Source: Pyropia yezoensis
Taxonomy: Eukaryota > Rhodophyta > Bangiophyceae > Bangiales > Bangiaceae
NCBI GenBank assembly: GCA_009829735.1
Contig: CM020618.1
Location: 38,168,894-38,232,893 of the forward strand
DNA: 64,000 nt
Direction: 5' to 3'
Under the pieces are notes generated by a model. The model saw only the letters and a list, made by a program, of their open reading frames with translations. It was not told the origin of the DNA and searched no databases. Position 1 is the first letter of the stretch, and each line of letters opens with the position of its first letter. This document shows positions 19,179 through 29,444 of this stretch, piece after piece. The translations under genes were made by a program, and so were the position numbers.

Positions 19179-21787
19179 ATGGCGGGGGGGGGGGTGCTGC
19201 TCCCTTGGTGCACCGTGCGGGGCCGGCGGGGGCGCTCGGTGGCGGCGACGGTGATGGCGGCGGTGATGGCGGCGGCAGCTGGGGTGGCGGCTTTGGCCGT
19301 TGGGGCGGTGGCACTGCCTGGCCGCCCCCTCGCGGGCGACTTTGCTGGTGACGCCGCTCAGAGGGCGGCGGCCGCGGCGGGGCCAGGCGTCATCGCTTTC
19401 CCCTCTCCGCCTGCGGTGCCAATCAAAGGCCGCTTCCACGAGCTGCCCTCCCTGCAGTGCCTGCTGCACCCCGCCTCGGAGGGGGGTGTCTCCCCAGACC
19501 CCGTCACGGTGGCCAGCTCGGTCGGTCAGGGGGGCAACGGGTGGGGGCTGGGGGCCAACCCCAAAGCAGAGGACGTGGTCATCCCGTACGGTGCCGGCAC
19601 CTGTGCGTCGCCGTTGAACGACGCGTTTGAGCTTTCCTTCCTGGCGGCGCCGGACAAGTTGAGCGAGGCGTGGGAGATTGTTGCTGGCAGCAACACCTTG
19701 CCCACGGACGGGGATGCGGAGTCTGAGTTTTTCCGGGCCGGCCACGCCTTCCACGCGGTCCTGAGCAGAGATGCGATGGCTTCCCACAAGGTCGTCGACC
19801 ACCAACTATCTGCCGTCCACTTTCGCCCCCTCCCGTCCCCGGCAGCGCATGCGCCGTCGGCCTTGGTGTACGAAGAGGAGATTACCAGGCTGCTGTCGCT
19901 TCAGCGGAACCAGAAAGGCGGCTTCGTGGCGCACCAGCGCGGAGTGTACAATGTTCTGGGCGTAGGTCGGGCGTCGGTCGGGATTGTGGTGGACAAGCAG
20001 GGCAAGGTGGTGGCGGCACAAGACAGGGTGTCTGGCGGCTTTGAGTTGGGGAGCCACCTTTCCGCCTTGATGTACCAGAACCGCGACGGCCAGCACCGCC
20101 CAGTGCTCGCTGGGGAGTCGGCGCTACTCACGCTGGGGCGCGGGGTCATGGCGGACCCGTCGTGGTTGGGGAGCGCATTTCCACGGCGGCTCAAGGCCAC
20201 TGTGCGGATGAAGATGAAACGCGACGGCGCCGTTACGGGGAACGCTACCTGATCGTTGCGTCATGGCACCGTGACCAACGACTCCTCTCGATGGCTTCAG
20301 GAGGTGGCCAACGTGCTGTGCACGGCCCCTTTTTCATCATTTGTCATGGACGACAGCTTGTGCGACGGGGTGGACCGACGCAACCCAGCTAATCAAGCCC
20401 CTCTCCTCGCAGATGGGCTCCGCGTGGCGTCCTCGCTTAGCTTTTCGGGTGGAACAACCGCAGATGTGTTGGAGAGAGCACTGTACTGGGACATCGATCC
20501 TCCAGGCAAGGCCGTGACGACGCCGACCTGCCCCTCTTTCGACCACTTGACATTTGAAAACGCTGATGTGAAGCAGCCCCTGTGGCTGTTGGGCCGCGGC
20601 GACCGGGAACTTCACACGACTGGGCCTGCAGGACGGGTGGAAAGGGAGCTGGCCGGTCGCCTGTCCTCGTGCGCCTACAACGACACGCAGTGGCACACGA
20701 GAGGAGATCGACAGATGTACGATGACGGGACGCTGCTCTCCCGGCTGTCGGAGAGCTACCGCCGAGACATTTTTCAGGTGGACCCCCCCAGAGGCCCCCG
20801 TGACCAACTCGGGGCTCATTTTGGCTCTGGTGGTGGTGGTCCCTGAAGCCGCTGCGACTGTGCTGCTGCTGCTGCAGCGGTGCAGCAGGCCGCAGCCCCG
20901 GTCCCTGTCGCACTGGCGACAGGGGTCCTCCCTGGTGCTGCTTGTGGCAGCCGGCGCGCCACAGCGCTGGCGTTGGATACCTGGACCAGCAGGAGCAGGT
21001 TGGCCACGCCTGGCGCGCCGCGGCGGTGCGCACCAGCCGGCGCATTCCCGTCAACGAGACGCAGCAGAGCCAAACGGATGAGGACCCGTCCGCGATTGAC
21101 TACCACGGCCGGCTGACGCTCGACACGGAGGTGCTCATCCTTGTCGCCCGCAGCGGCTACCGACCGCACCTGACGCGGCGGCTGCTGGTGGGCACCGCCG
21201 CCGCGTACGGGGCGCTCATCGGGGCGGTGCTGCTAAAGTGGACAGAGGCGGCGTGGCGGCGGCAGCAGCTGCTGCTGGCTGATGCCGACGAGGGGGAGCT
21301 CGGCGCCACCGGCGGCAGCCCCCCGTGCCGCCCCCGCGGGCGGCCACGGCGGGACCGCCCGCCCGCGGGGGCGGCCACGGGCACGGCGCTCCCCGCCCGC
21401 CCCCGCGGGTGGCCGCGGCGGGGCCGCACGTCCCCGACGCCGGCCGCCCCAGACGGCGACCGGCCGGTGGGCGGTCCCGGCGACGGCGGCGGCCGCAGAC
21501 GCGGCGGTCCCGGCGTCGAGCGGGTGGCCGCGCCGGCGGCGGTCGCGGCGTCGGCGCGGCCGCCCCGGGAGCTGCGGCACGCCGCCGGGCCCACCCCCGC
21601 CCGACCCGCCACCTGGCCGGCCGCCGTGGCGGTGGCGGCGCGCCGCGGCGGCGGCGGCGGTGGCGGCGACCGCGGCGACGGCGACGGCGTCGGCGGGGGC
21701 GGCGTCGGCGGCGGCGGCGGCAGCAGCGGCAGCAGCGGCAGCAGCGGCAGCGGCAGCCACAGCAGCGGCACGGGCGGCAGCGCGTAG
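19179..21787 (+). CDS. Hypothetical membrane protein in three frame segments
   Basis: Segment 1 (19179-20252, 357 residues) starts MAGGGVLLPW and has one hydrophobic helix at about residues 20-48, then a soluble-looking domain with ordinary amino-acid variety (VVDHQLSAVHF, GVYNVLGVGRASVGIVVD). An in-frame TGA ends it at 20250-20252; the same frame goes on to 20846 with equally protein-like sequence (WLQEVANVLCTAPFSSFVMD). A C7 run near 20784 coincides with a move to the next frame, which gives NSGLILALVVVVPEAAATV, a good membrane segment. From about 20940 the third frame reads RLLVGTAAAYGALIGAVLLK, another membrane helix, and ends at 21787 in a Gly/Ser tail. One gene with small introns, sequencing indels or real decay would all fit. 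An N-terminal anchor, a large luminal domain and C-terminal anchors are inferred. The family is not recognised. Confidence 0.45.
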
Positions 21788-23765
21788 CGGGTGCCACCGA
21801 TACGCAGTGGTGGCGGCGAACTCGGGGGGGGGTTGTGCCGCTCGGGTGGGGAGGGGCAGGGGCGACCGCAAGTGTGCGCGGGGGGGAAGCTGTGGGCACG
21901 GCAGGGGGGGAGAGTGGGCACGTGCCGCGGCCGTTATGGGGGTGTCAGCACGACCCGCATGCGTGGGGTGCTGCTGCCAGCACACCGTCTGCTGCTTGTC
22001 GTGAGCGTGCTGCAATTTGCACGTTGTCTGCTTCTGTCTGTTGGTTCCTTGTCATCATGACATGCTGCCTCTCACATCATGACCAGGCGGATGCTCGACA
22101 GCCACAGCAGGTCATGACCGAGCACAGCCACTTTGGTGTGCAGCAAATCTACTAGTGGGGGGGGGGGCGAGCCAACGAGGCGGGGCCGCAACCGGCACGG
22201 GGCTGACCAGGTGCTGGACAGGACACGCGCCCTGTTGCCCCCAATCCACCGACACACCCAAAGCTGCTTCCAAGGGGAGAGTGGGAGGGGGAAGCGCTGC
22301 GAAGAAGACTCTTTCAAGCACCCCTAACCCTAACCGTAACGCAGTGGATGGACATGTCCCCCCCCTTGTTCCTACCTCGCAGGCGTCAACTCGTCGGGAT
22401 AACCCCTTTTCACCTCCACTGCGGAGGGAACGTGCGACTTTCTGCCAACGGAAATCTGCCGCTACTCGGCCTGGACAGGTAAAGAGGACAAGGGGTTGGT
22501 GCTCGACGTGCTCTGTACCCTTCTCCCCGCCCATATGCCTGCCTCGCATGGGGCGACGCGAAAGACGGAGCACTCCCACCCACAGCGCGACAGGGAAAAA
22601 CCGCCAGCACTGTGATCCCGTCGACGCTGTTGCCCTCCGTCTCTCCTCGCCGCCCTGCTGACAAGTCTTGCCACCCCACGTGGGTGCACGCTGGCGTTTG
22701 TGTTGCGTACAACGCACGCGCATGCAGTACGACCGGGTCCTACCCGCCACCCCCCCCACCTTCCCTCCCCCCGCCCCCTTGGACCCCCAACGCGTCCGCC
22801 GTGTCGTCGGGCCACGTGCGCCAAGGAGGCAACGAGGCCACCGCATGCCCTTGTCAGGGGCGAGAGCGACAGGTGGCAATCGCGCCCACCTCCCCGCAGG
22901 CAGGTCACAGGATCGGTAAATGAGCGAAGCGCGTCGCGGGGCCTACGATCCGTGTCCCCACGGCGTTCACGAAATACTTGTTTTTCCGGTGTAGTCCGGG
23001 TAAGTACACAAGGCTTTCTTGCCCCCCCCCATGACCTGTTAGGCCACGGTATTTCGTGTTTTTTTCAACAAGCGCTTTATTCATAGATTCATAGCGAGTG
23101 AATGCGACGCACCGCAGTGCAAAAGAAGCGCCGTTGCGTGGCGAGCGTTGTAGTACGACGGGAACAACGTTTCCTTGACATTAACCTGGCAGGCGCTTCT
23201 GAAGTCGGATTCTTGCCCGCACAGCCCTCGGGCGCAGCATCTGTGAACGTGACCTTGGCTGTGAAAAAAGAAACGCAATTTTTATTAAAACTTTCATTAT
23301 TGTTTGTCGAGTGCAGTGTGAGACGATGTACAGTCAGTATTGGGCAATGTCACGGCCCATGGCATGGCTGACACAACTGAATACCTTGCCCACCCCATTA
23401 CTATTTTTGGCAACGATCGACGTTTATTGCAGTGTGAAGGCCTTTGTAAGGCCATGATCGCCGATCGATCGTGACTGAGTATTGTCACGAACGTGACAAT
23501 ATCCAGTCAGACAATGCAACCTTGTCATACCTAGCGCTCCCCCAGACCTCGGCATCCTACAACAGCAGATAAGAAGGTCACCCTGCAAGCATTGGGACGT
23601 CCTGCTCGGCTTCACATCCCCAGCGCCGTCGTTCTCGCCGCCCCTGTGCAGTCCCCTGTTGCCTGTGAGCAGCCCTGTCGGTCTCCATGCCCATCCTGCC
23701 CCAGCCGTGAACAAGCCCGCCCTCCTCCCATCTGACCGTCCACCCGACCTTTCCCCTCTCAGAGA
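21788..23765. other. 2 kb spacer
   Basis: No gene is supported. Two and a half telomere-like CCCTAA units occur near 22320 but do not extend. The last 300 bases before the next gene have lower GC and contain one copy of a palindromic motif that recurs at 25903. Confidence 0.5.
23463..23515 (+). repeat. Palindrome-containing dispersed repeat, copy 1
   Basis: The core ATTGTCACGAACGTGACAAT at 23480-23499 is a palindrome except for its two central bases. It sits within about 53 bases that recur at 25903-25955 in the same orientation with few differences (cGATCrATyGTGAC before, GTCAGACAAT after). The two copies flank the 23766-24650 gene. It could be a regulatory site pair or the end of a small element. 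Confidence 0.65.
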
Positions 23766-24650
23766 ATGACGGGCCGTCCGAATTCTGTGCACCGCGCGTC
23801 GTCCCCCCCCGGCCAAAGGGCGCAAGCGACGGTCCCGCCGCCGCCGTCGGTCGGGCAAGAGTGCCCACCCTGCGACACACCCCGCCCAGTCTCCACCGCC
23901 ACCACCGAGGCTGCCGCGATGGAGGCGTTGGACGACCCCAGCTTGTCAGCCGACGTGCACATTGCATCGATGGGGGCACGTGACGGGGCATTGGCGACGC
24001 GGGGGGGGATGTGGACGCCGGGGATGGGCATCACCAACACCGCCGCTGCCGCTGTGGCAACCACCTGGGTGGGTCCGGGCGGCGGTCGCGGCAGCGGCCA
24101 CGCCGGCGGCCTGAAGATAGTCGCCACCGCGGTGGCGCCGGCGGTCAATGCCTGCGGCGGAAGCTATGGCTGCTACGGCCATGGTGGGGGAGGCGGTGGC
24201 AGCAGAACCCGCAGCAGCCATGCTGATGGCGTAAGGGGGCCCTTCGCGGGCGCCGGCCACCCGTCGGCGACCGCGCCCGCCCCTGGCGTGCTGGCCAAGG
24301 CCGCGGCCGCGTCTGCGGCGTGCGCGCCTCCGCTGCCCCCTGACCCCGCCGCCGCCGCCGCCGCCGCGGCGGCAGCGGCAGCGGCGCCCGCCAAGCCGCT
24401 GCTGCCGCACCCCCCACCGCCAGTCGCAAAGTACGGGCCCGACGGGCGGCTGCTGCCGCTGGCGCTGTCGGCTGCGGCCATCAACGCGGCGTGGGAAAAC
24501 GCCCCCCCGCCCGTGCCTGCCTACCCCCGCTGGGATGCCGGCCCGACCGGCTATATTGGTACCCTCCTGCAGTGGCACCGCGAGGGCCGCATCGCCGTCC
24601 GCGACGGGACGGCCGCGCCGACCGCCAGGGTGGTGCGGATGGAGATGTGA
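23766..24650 (+). CDS. Unknown alanine/proline-rich protein
   Basis: A 294-residue protein opening MTGRPNSVHR after a C/T-rich leader. The middle is low-complexity (Gly-rich at about 120-150, a 13-residue alanine run near 200). The C-terminal 70 residues are the most protein-like part (YGPDGRLLPLALSAAAINAA, then YPRWDAGPTGYIGTLLQWH) and may form a small helical domain. There is no signal peptide, membrane segment or known motif. It stands alone, flanked by the two copies of the palindromic motif at 23463 and 25903 and followed directly by the 170 bp duplication. I do not recognise a family. Confidence 0.5.
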   Translation: MTGRPNSVHRASSPPGQRAQATVPPPPSVGQECPPCDTPRPVSTATTEAAAMEALDDPSLSADVHIASMGARDGALATRGGMWTPGMGITNTAAAAVATTWVGPGGGRGSGHAGGLKIVATAVAPAVNACGGSYGCYGHGGGGGGSRTRSSHADGVRGPFAGAGHPSATAPAPGVLAKAAAASAACAPPLPPDPAAAAAAAAAAAAAPAKPLLPHPPPPVAKYGPDGRLLPLALSAAAINAAWENAPPPVPAYPRWDAGPTGYIGTLLQWHREGRIAVRDGTAAPTARVVRMEM

Positions 24651-24681
24651 GCCGACGGCAGGCTGGTGGCTGGCGGGTGGG

Positions 24682-25021
24682 GGGGGGAGGGGGGGCGTGG
24701 AGAGGGGCGGCCGCTGCACGGTGGTGTGCCCTTGCTACCACGCGGCAGTGCCAATGGGGGACCTGTGCCTGTCGGGAAAGCTCGACTTTTTTTTTTTTCT
24801 TTTTCTCTTCTTTTCGAAGCACCCTTGAGTCTCTCGCGGTAGTCGTCTTACGGGGGGAGGGGGGGCGTGGAGAGGGGCGGCCGCTGCACGGTGGTGTGCC
24901 CTTGCTACCACGCGGCAGTGCCAATGGGGGACCTGTGCCTGTCGGGAAAGCTCGACTTTTTTTTTTTTCTTTTTCTCTTCTTTTCGAAGCACCCTTGAGT
25001 CTCTCGCGGTAGTCGTCTTAC
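24682..25021. repeat. Exact tandem duplication, 170 bp unit
   Basis: The stretch containing GCGTGGAGAGGGGCGGCCGC at 24695 is repeated without visible change at 24865, including a 14-base T run and a C/T-rich tail. A G-rich start of a third unit follows at 25022. It lies in the 3' flank of the 23766-24650 gene and codes for nothing evident. Confidence 0.95.
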
Positions 25022-25658
25022 GGGGGGAGGGGGGGGGGGGGGGACGAGGGCACTTTCCCGTTGCGCTTCCGCGCGCGCTGGAAGCCTTCTCTCGTTCCCA
25101 AGGCACCCAGTCGTACACAGCGTGCGCGCGCGGTGTGCTGAGAGGCGGCGGGGGGCAGGGGGGGGGGTGAGGGGGGGGGGAGGAACTGGTTTGTGGATGG
25201 TGTGAGCCTATTCGCTCCATAAGCAGCAACAGCCGGGGGGCCAGGGGGGCGCGTCCCGGGGCCAGGGGGGCGCATCCCGGCCAATCCTGCGCGGGCGGGC
25301 GCGCCTGGCATGGCACGCCCGAGGAGGCGGGAGCGAGACATAGGGAGGGGAGGGGAAGGGGCGGACAGTCCTAGGGGGCGGGGCGCAGAGGCAAAGGCGG
25401 GGTAAAGGGGGAGCGGCTGGCTCTAACCTCGCAGTTGTCGAGAGGCTGCCGCGGGCTGCGTAGCTGGGCTCTGCGCGTCGCCCGCGCGCCCGGCATGGAT
25501 ACAGTCTGTATTGGTTGTTGTCCGGCGGATGCAGGGAGTTAGAGACATTGTTCCAGACGAGGGCATGCCAATGGCTCCGATCATGTTGGCGATCGGCCGG
25601 CGGATTACAGAACGATTGAGTGTGTGAGCGTCTCGGAGTGCAGCTGAGCCATCCACGT

Positions 25659-25770
25659 ATAGTGCGTCCCGTAAAAAGTGGACGTGCTCGTGTCGTGATC
25701 ATGTCAGATATCGGCCAATCAAACCCACACTGCACGACCCGTGCACGTCCACTTTTTACGGGACGCACAA
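25659..25770. mobile_element. 112 bp MITE with long TIRs and 9 bp target duplication
   Basis: The ends carry inverted repeats of about 36 bases (GTGCGTCCCGTAAAAAGTGG at 25662 onward; its complement ends at 25768) around a roughly 40-base centre. CATCCACGT occurs directly before (25650-25658) and after (25771-25779), a 9 bp target duplication typical of Mutator-like elements. It has no coding capacity. Confidence 0.85.
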
Positions 25771-25902
25771 CATCCACGTTGATTGCGCATGTTGCTCTCT
25801 TCGACCCGGATTGACCGTGGCCGGAGCACCACCACCCTTGCTTGGCGAGTCAAGCGCCATGTCAGTCAATCATCTTCAAAACTATCTTTACGGTACCTGT
25901 GC

Positions 25903-25955
25903 GATCAATTGTGACGGGGTATTGTCACGGACGTGACAGCATCAGGTCAGACAAT
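25903..25955 (+). repeat. Palindrome-containing dispersed repeat, copy 2
   Basis: Second, slightly diverged copy of the motif at 23463: ATTGTCACGGACGTGACAGC followed by ATCAGGTCAGACAAT. Same orientation, about 2.44 kb downstream. The palindrome is less perfect here. Confidence 0.65.
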
Positions 25956-26564
25956 AACCGATACAATGTACAGACTGTACTGCAGACTCCTGTGACAAGG
26001 TTGTGTGTTGACAAGGTTGCCAACGCGGATCCTCTCATGACGTGTTCCATAGATAGGTACGTAGACCGCCCAGCATGGCGTGCGCGGACTGTAAAGACCT
26101 TCCTAAGTTTTCATCAATTTCTAAAGTTTTAAGGGGCACGGCTGTCAAAAAGCACAAACCGCTTTTTCGATCAAAGGAGGCACTGCCAACGATTCTTGCA
26201 CTGAACTAGTGGCCGTCACCATGACCATGACCTGGTGGTGGCTGCCAACACACAACCACATGGATGCCCATCTAGACGTTGCTGGGCCTTGTTGGACGTA
26301 TGTGTATGTATGTTCGTATACCACCACCACCACCACCCACCCTCAGGGCCACTACTGACACCGCGCGTTCCGCGGCGACCTCTTCCGACTCTCTCCCCCC
26401 ATCCCCCACCTCCCCCCCGTTCCCCCCCCCACTTGTTCCCGGCGCCGGCCATGTCGGATGTAGGCCCCCCCCCCTCCACCGGCCGCTCCGCCGCCCGTGG
26501 CCTCCTCCGCCGCGCCACCGCCCGCGGAGCGCGAGGGATTCAAAAGAGTCCTGTCTGGCAAGTT

Positions 26565-26700
26565 TCCCTGAAGTGGGGCGTCCCTGAAGTGGGGTGTCCC
26601 TGAAGTGGGGCGTCCCTGAAGTGGGGTGTCCCTGAAGTGGGGTGTCCCTGAAGTGGGGTGTCCCTGAAGTGAGGTGTCCCGGAAGCGGTCCCGCGCAATC
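26565..26700. repeat. 16 bp minisatellite
   Basis: TCCCTGAAGTGGGGyG is repeated about eight times at exact 16-base spacing (26565, 26581, 26597, 26613, 26629, 26645, 26661, 26677). The last units are degenerate. Confidence 0.95.
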
Positions 26701-27143
26701 TCTCCCCGGACGTGACTTCGCACGATCGTCTATGTACAAGCGTACCGAAGGGGCCCGCCATGAGGGATTGCACTGTACACTACATGCATACGTGCGTACG
26801 TGCAGGCTCAGCGCGGTACAGCCATTCTTGAGCGCAGCACCCCAGCGCAGCCTCATCACGTCCGTAGGCCTACCTCACCAGCATCGAGGGCAAACTCGAC
26901 GCTGTGTCTCCTCCCGGACACGGCGGACGTGTCAGTACCAACCAGCCGCTGATCGTGGCTGCTTCATTGGCTACCAGAGGGTGACGGTGACGGTGACGGT
27001 GATGCCGACCGTGATGGTAACGGTGATGAAGCGTACGCCGCACGTTTTCATATCCACCAGCGGCGATCGCCAAGTCATCTCATCCGGCCTTCCCCCCGTC
27101 CCCACCCCCTCCCGCTCCCATCTGCAGCAGCGGACAGCGACGG

Positions 27144-28105
27144 TTATGACCGCAAGTGCTGCGCCGCAAACCCCGGCTCTTGCCGCACCCCCTGCTGATG
27201 GAGCTGCTGCGACGGCAGGCCCGCCTGGCCGTGTCGCTGAGCAGTCACCCCCTGCGATGGGTGCTGCACCGGCTGCTGCTGCGGGTGGTAGGGGTGCTGT
27301 TGCTGCTGCTGCGGTGGTGGGTGTTGCTGCGGCTGGACAGCGGGGTGGCGTCCCCCTCCCACCCCACCCCCCCCGCCACCAACGCCCGCTCCCCAGGCGG
27401 CCGAAGACGGTGGGGAGCCGCCCGCCCGCGCGTCCGCGTGCGTGTAGACCACCTGGTACCGCCCCGCCGGCAGAGCCGACGAGATCACCACATCGTCCCC
27501 GTCCGCGTCGAGGATGGCCACCTCCCCTTGCCGCGGGAGCCCGCACTTGCGACGGATGGCACGCTCCAGGTCCTCCCCGCCCGTCCCCACATACCACACA
27601 AGGTGCAGGTGGGCCCCACGCCAGAGGAGCTCAGCACGGCACTTGGGTGGCCGCCGCTCGTCTCCGCCACCGTTACCACCGCCGCCAATAGCGCCGACGC
27701 CGCCACCGCCGCCACCGCCGCCACCGCCACTACCCCCGCCACCACCGCCATCACCACCCCCGAATGGCATGGACGGCATAAACTGCATGGGTGGCGGCGC
27801 ACCCTGAAACCCATTACCACCGCCGACACCGTCGGCTCGCATGATGCCGCTGCAGTCATAGGCCGATGAGTGCATGCTGGGACCGCCAGCGGCACCTCCC
27901 GCCCTGTGCACGCCGTGTGTCGGGGGCATCGCGTGGACGCCGGCCATAGCCATCCCGTCGCCGCCTCCGTTGCCGTGCATGCCACCGTTGCGAGGTGGCG
28001 CGCCTGCACCGCCGCCAAGGCCACCGCCGCCAATGCCACCGCCGCCAGGGCCGCCGCCGCCCAGACCGGGGCCGCCAGGGATGACACCACCACCGCCACC
28101 CAGAA

Positions 28106-28137
<32 letters not shown>

Positions 28138-29444
28138 ACCGTCAACCCCATCTGCGGGCCCCCGCCCCAACCTGTCGACACAGCCGGAGCGCCACCCCCC
28201 CCCCCCGCTCCCCCGCCCAGGACGATAGGTGGGGGAGTCCCAAACGCACCAGACACACCACCGGCGGGGGCCAGCGGCACGCCCACCCCCCCTGGCCCTC
28301 CTGGAGCGGCGCGCGGCGCGCGCAAGCGGCGGCGGGCGCCCAACAATTGCTCTGCAGTTGGGGAAGCGGCCGCGCCCTTCTCCCCCCCCTCCCCCCCCAC
28401 CGCACCCAGCTGAGCGCCATTTGCCATGCCGCTACCCGTGGCATCATCGGCCACCTTTCCTGGTCGGGCGCGCTTGCCCGCCGAGCCCCCCCCGTCCTTA
28501 GAGGAGGCGCGGCGCCCCCCCCCCCCGCCGGCGCTAATCAGCCGCCCCTGGTCAGAGATCCACCGGTACACGGTGCGGTTGGAGACGCCGTAACGCGCGG
28601 CAATCTGCTCCAGCTTGAGCTCCCCATCGTCGTAGGCGCGGACCGCCTCGAGCCGCCGCGCAAGCGGGTTTTCCTCGATGCCTACCGGCCGGCCGCCGCC
28701 ATGGCGCCCCCTTTTCTGTCCGGCACTACCGCCGCCGCCGCTGCTGCAGCCACCACCGCCACCACCACCGGCACCGGCACTGCCACCGGCACTGCCACTG
28801 CCACCGGCGGTCGACGGCACCGCCGTCGTGCCGGAGGCAGACGCGATCAGCCGCGCGGCGGCGGCCACGGCGCCCGCGCGTGCCGCCTCGGCAGGCGTGA
28901 CAGAGGGGCTGCCCCGCGCGGCGGGCACACCCGTGGCGGCCGCGGCGGCAGCGGCGGCGGCCGTGGCAGTGGCGGTGGCGGTGGTGGTGGGGACCCCAGT
29001 CGGAGCTGGCGCAATTGGCCGCGGCGCAATGGGCAGCGCACTGGCCGGTGCAATGGCCGGCGCAGCGGGGGCCGGCGCAATGGCAGGCGCCATCGCCGCC
29101 GTCGACGGCGGCGCAGCAGGGGCCAGTGCCGGTGCAGGTACGCCCGCCGGCGCAACGGCCGGGGCACTGACGGGGGAGGTGGCCGGGGCGGCCTCTTCCG
29201 GGGCCGGCGTCGACGCCTGGACGCCATTGCCGGGCACGTTTGACACGGCCGGCAAGGGGAGGGGGGAACCCTCTACCACACCCACCCCCGCCTGCCCAGC
29301 TGTGCCCGCTTCATTAACTGTGCCCGCTTCATTGCCTGGGGAGCCCCCGGTGGCGGCGGCGGCGGCGGCGGGCGCCGCCGCTGCAGCAGCAGACGCCGCT
29401 GCGGTCGCCGCCGCCGTCCCCCCCACTGACGCAGCTTCGGCCAT
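27144..29444 (-). CDS. Helix-turn-helix DNA-binding protein with C-terminal beta-grasp-like segment
   Basis: A 766-residue intronless protein; the ATG at 29444 (MAEAASVGGT) is preferred to the frame start at 29750. Residues 1-240 are alanine/proline low-complexity. A basic stretch (KRGRHGGGRPVG) is followed at about 255-301 by a clear helix-turn-helix (LEQIAARYGVSNRTVYRWIS), the homeodomain-like/pipsqueak or HTH_psq type that reads DNA through its last helix. After about 300 glycine/proline-rich residues, positions about 600-672 (LLWRGAHLHLVWYVGTGGED, then VVISSALPAGRYQVVYT) look like a compact alternating strand-helix domain, possibly beta-grasp or PB1-like. The last 90 residues are Gln/His/Pro-rich. 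A nuclear transcription regulator or a domesticated transposase-derived protein is inferred; no catalytic domain is present. Confidence 0.7.

Larger units (their letters stand above)
24651..27143. other. Spacer between convergent genes, repeat-bearing
   Basis: It holds the 170 bp duplication, a MITE at 25659-25770, the second palindromic motif, a 16 bp minisatellite at 26565-26700 and a (GACGGT)n-like run near 26985-27030. No protein gene is supported on either strand. Confidence 0.55.

Noticed and set aside
22318-22342. Telomere-like CCCTAACCCTAACC
   Set aside because: Only about two and a half units within ordinary sequence; no array.
26642-27691. A 349-codon plus-strand frame
   Set aside because: It overlaps the minisatellite and a (GACGGT)n run and then the antisense of the helix-turn-helix gene; no domain.
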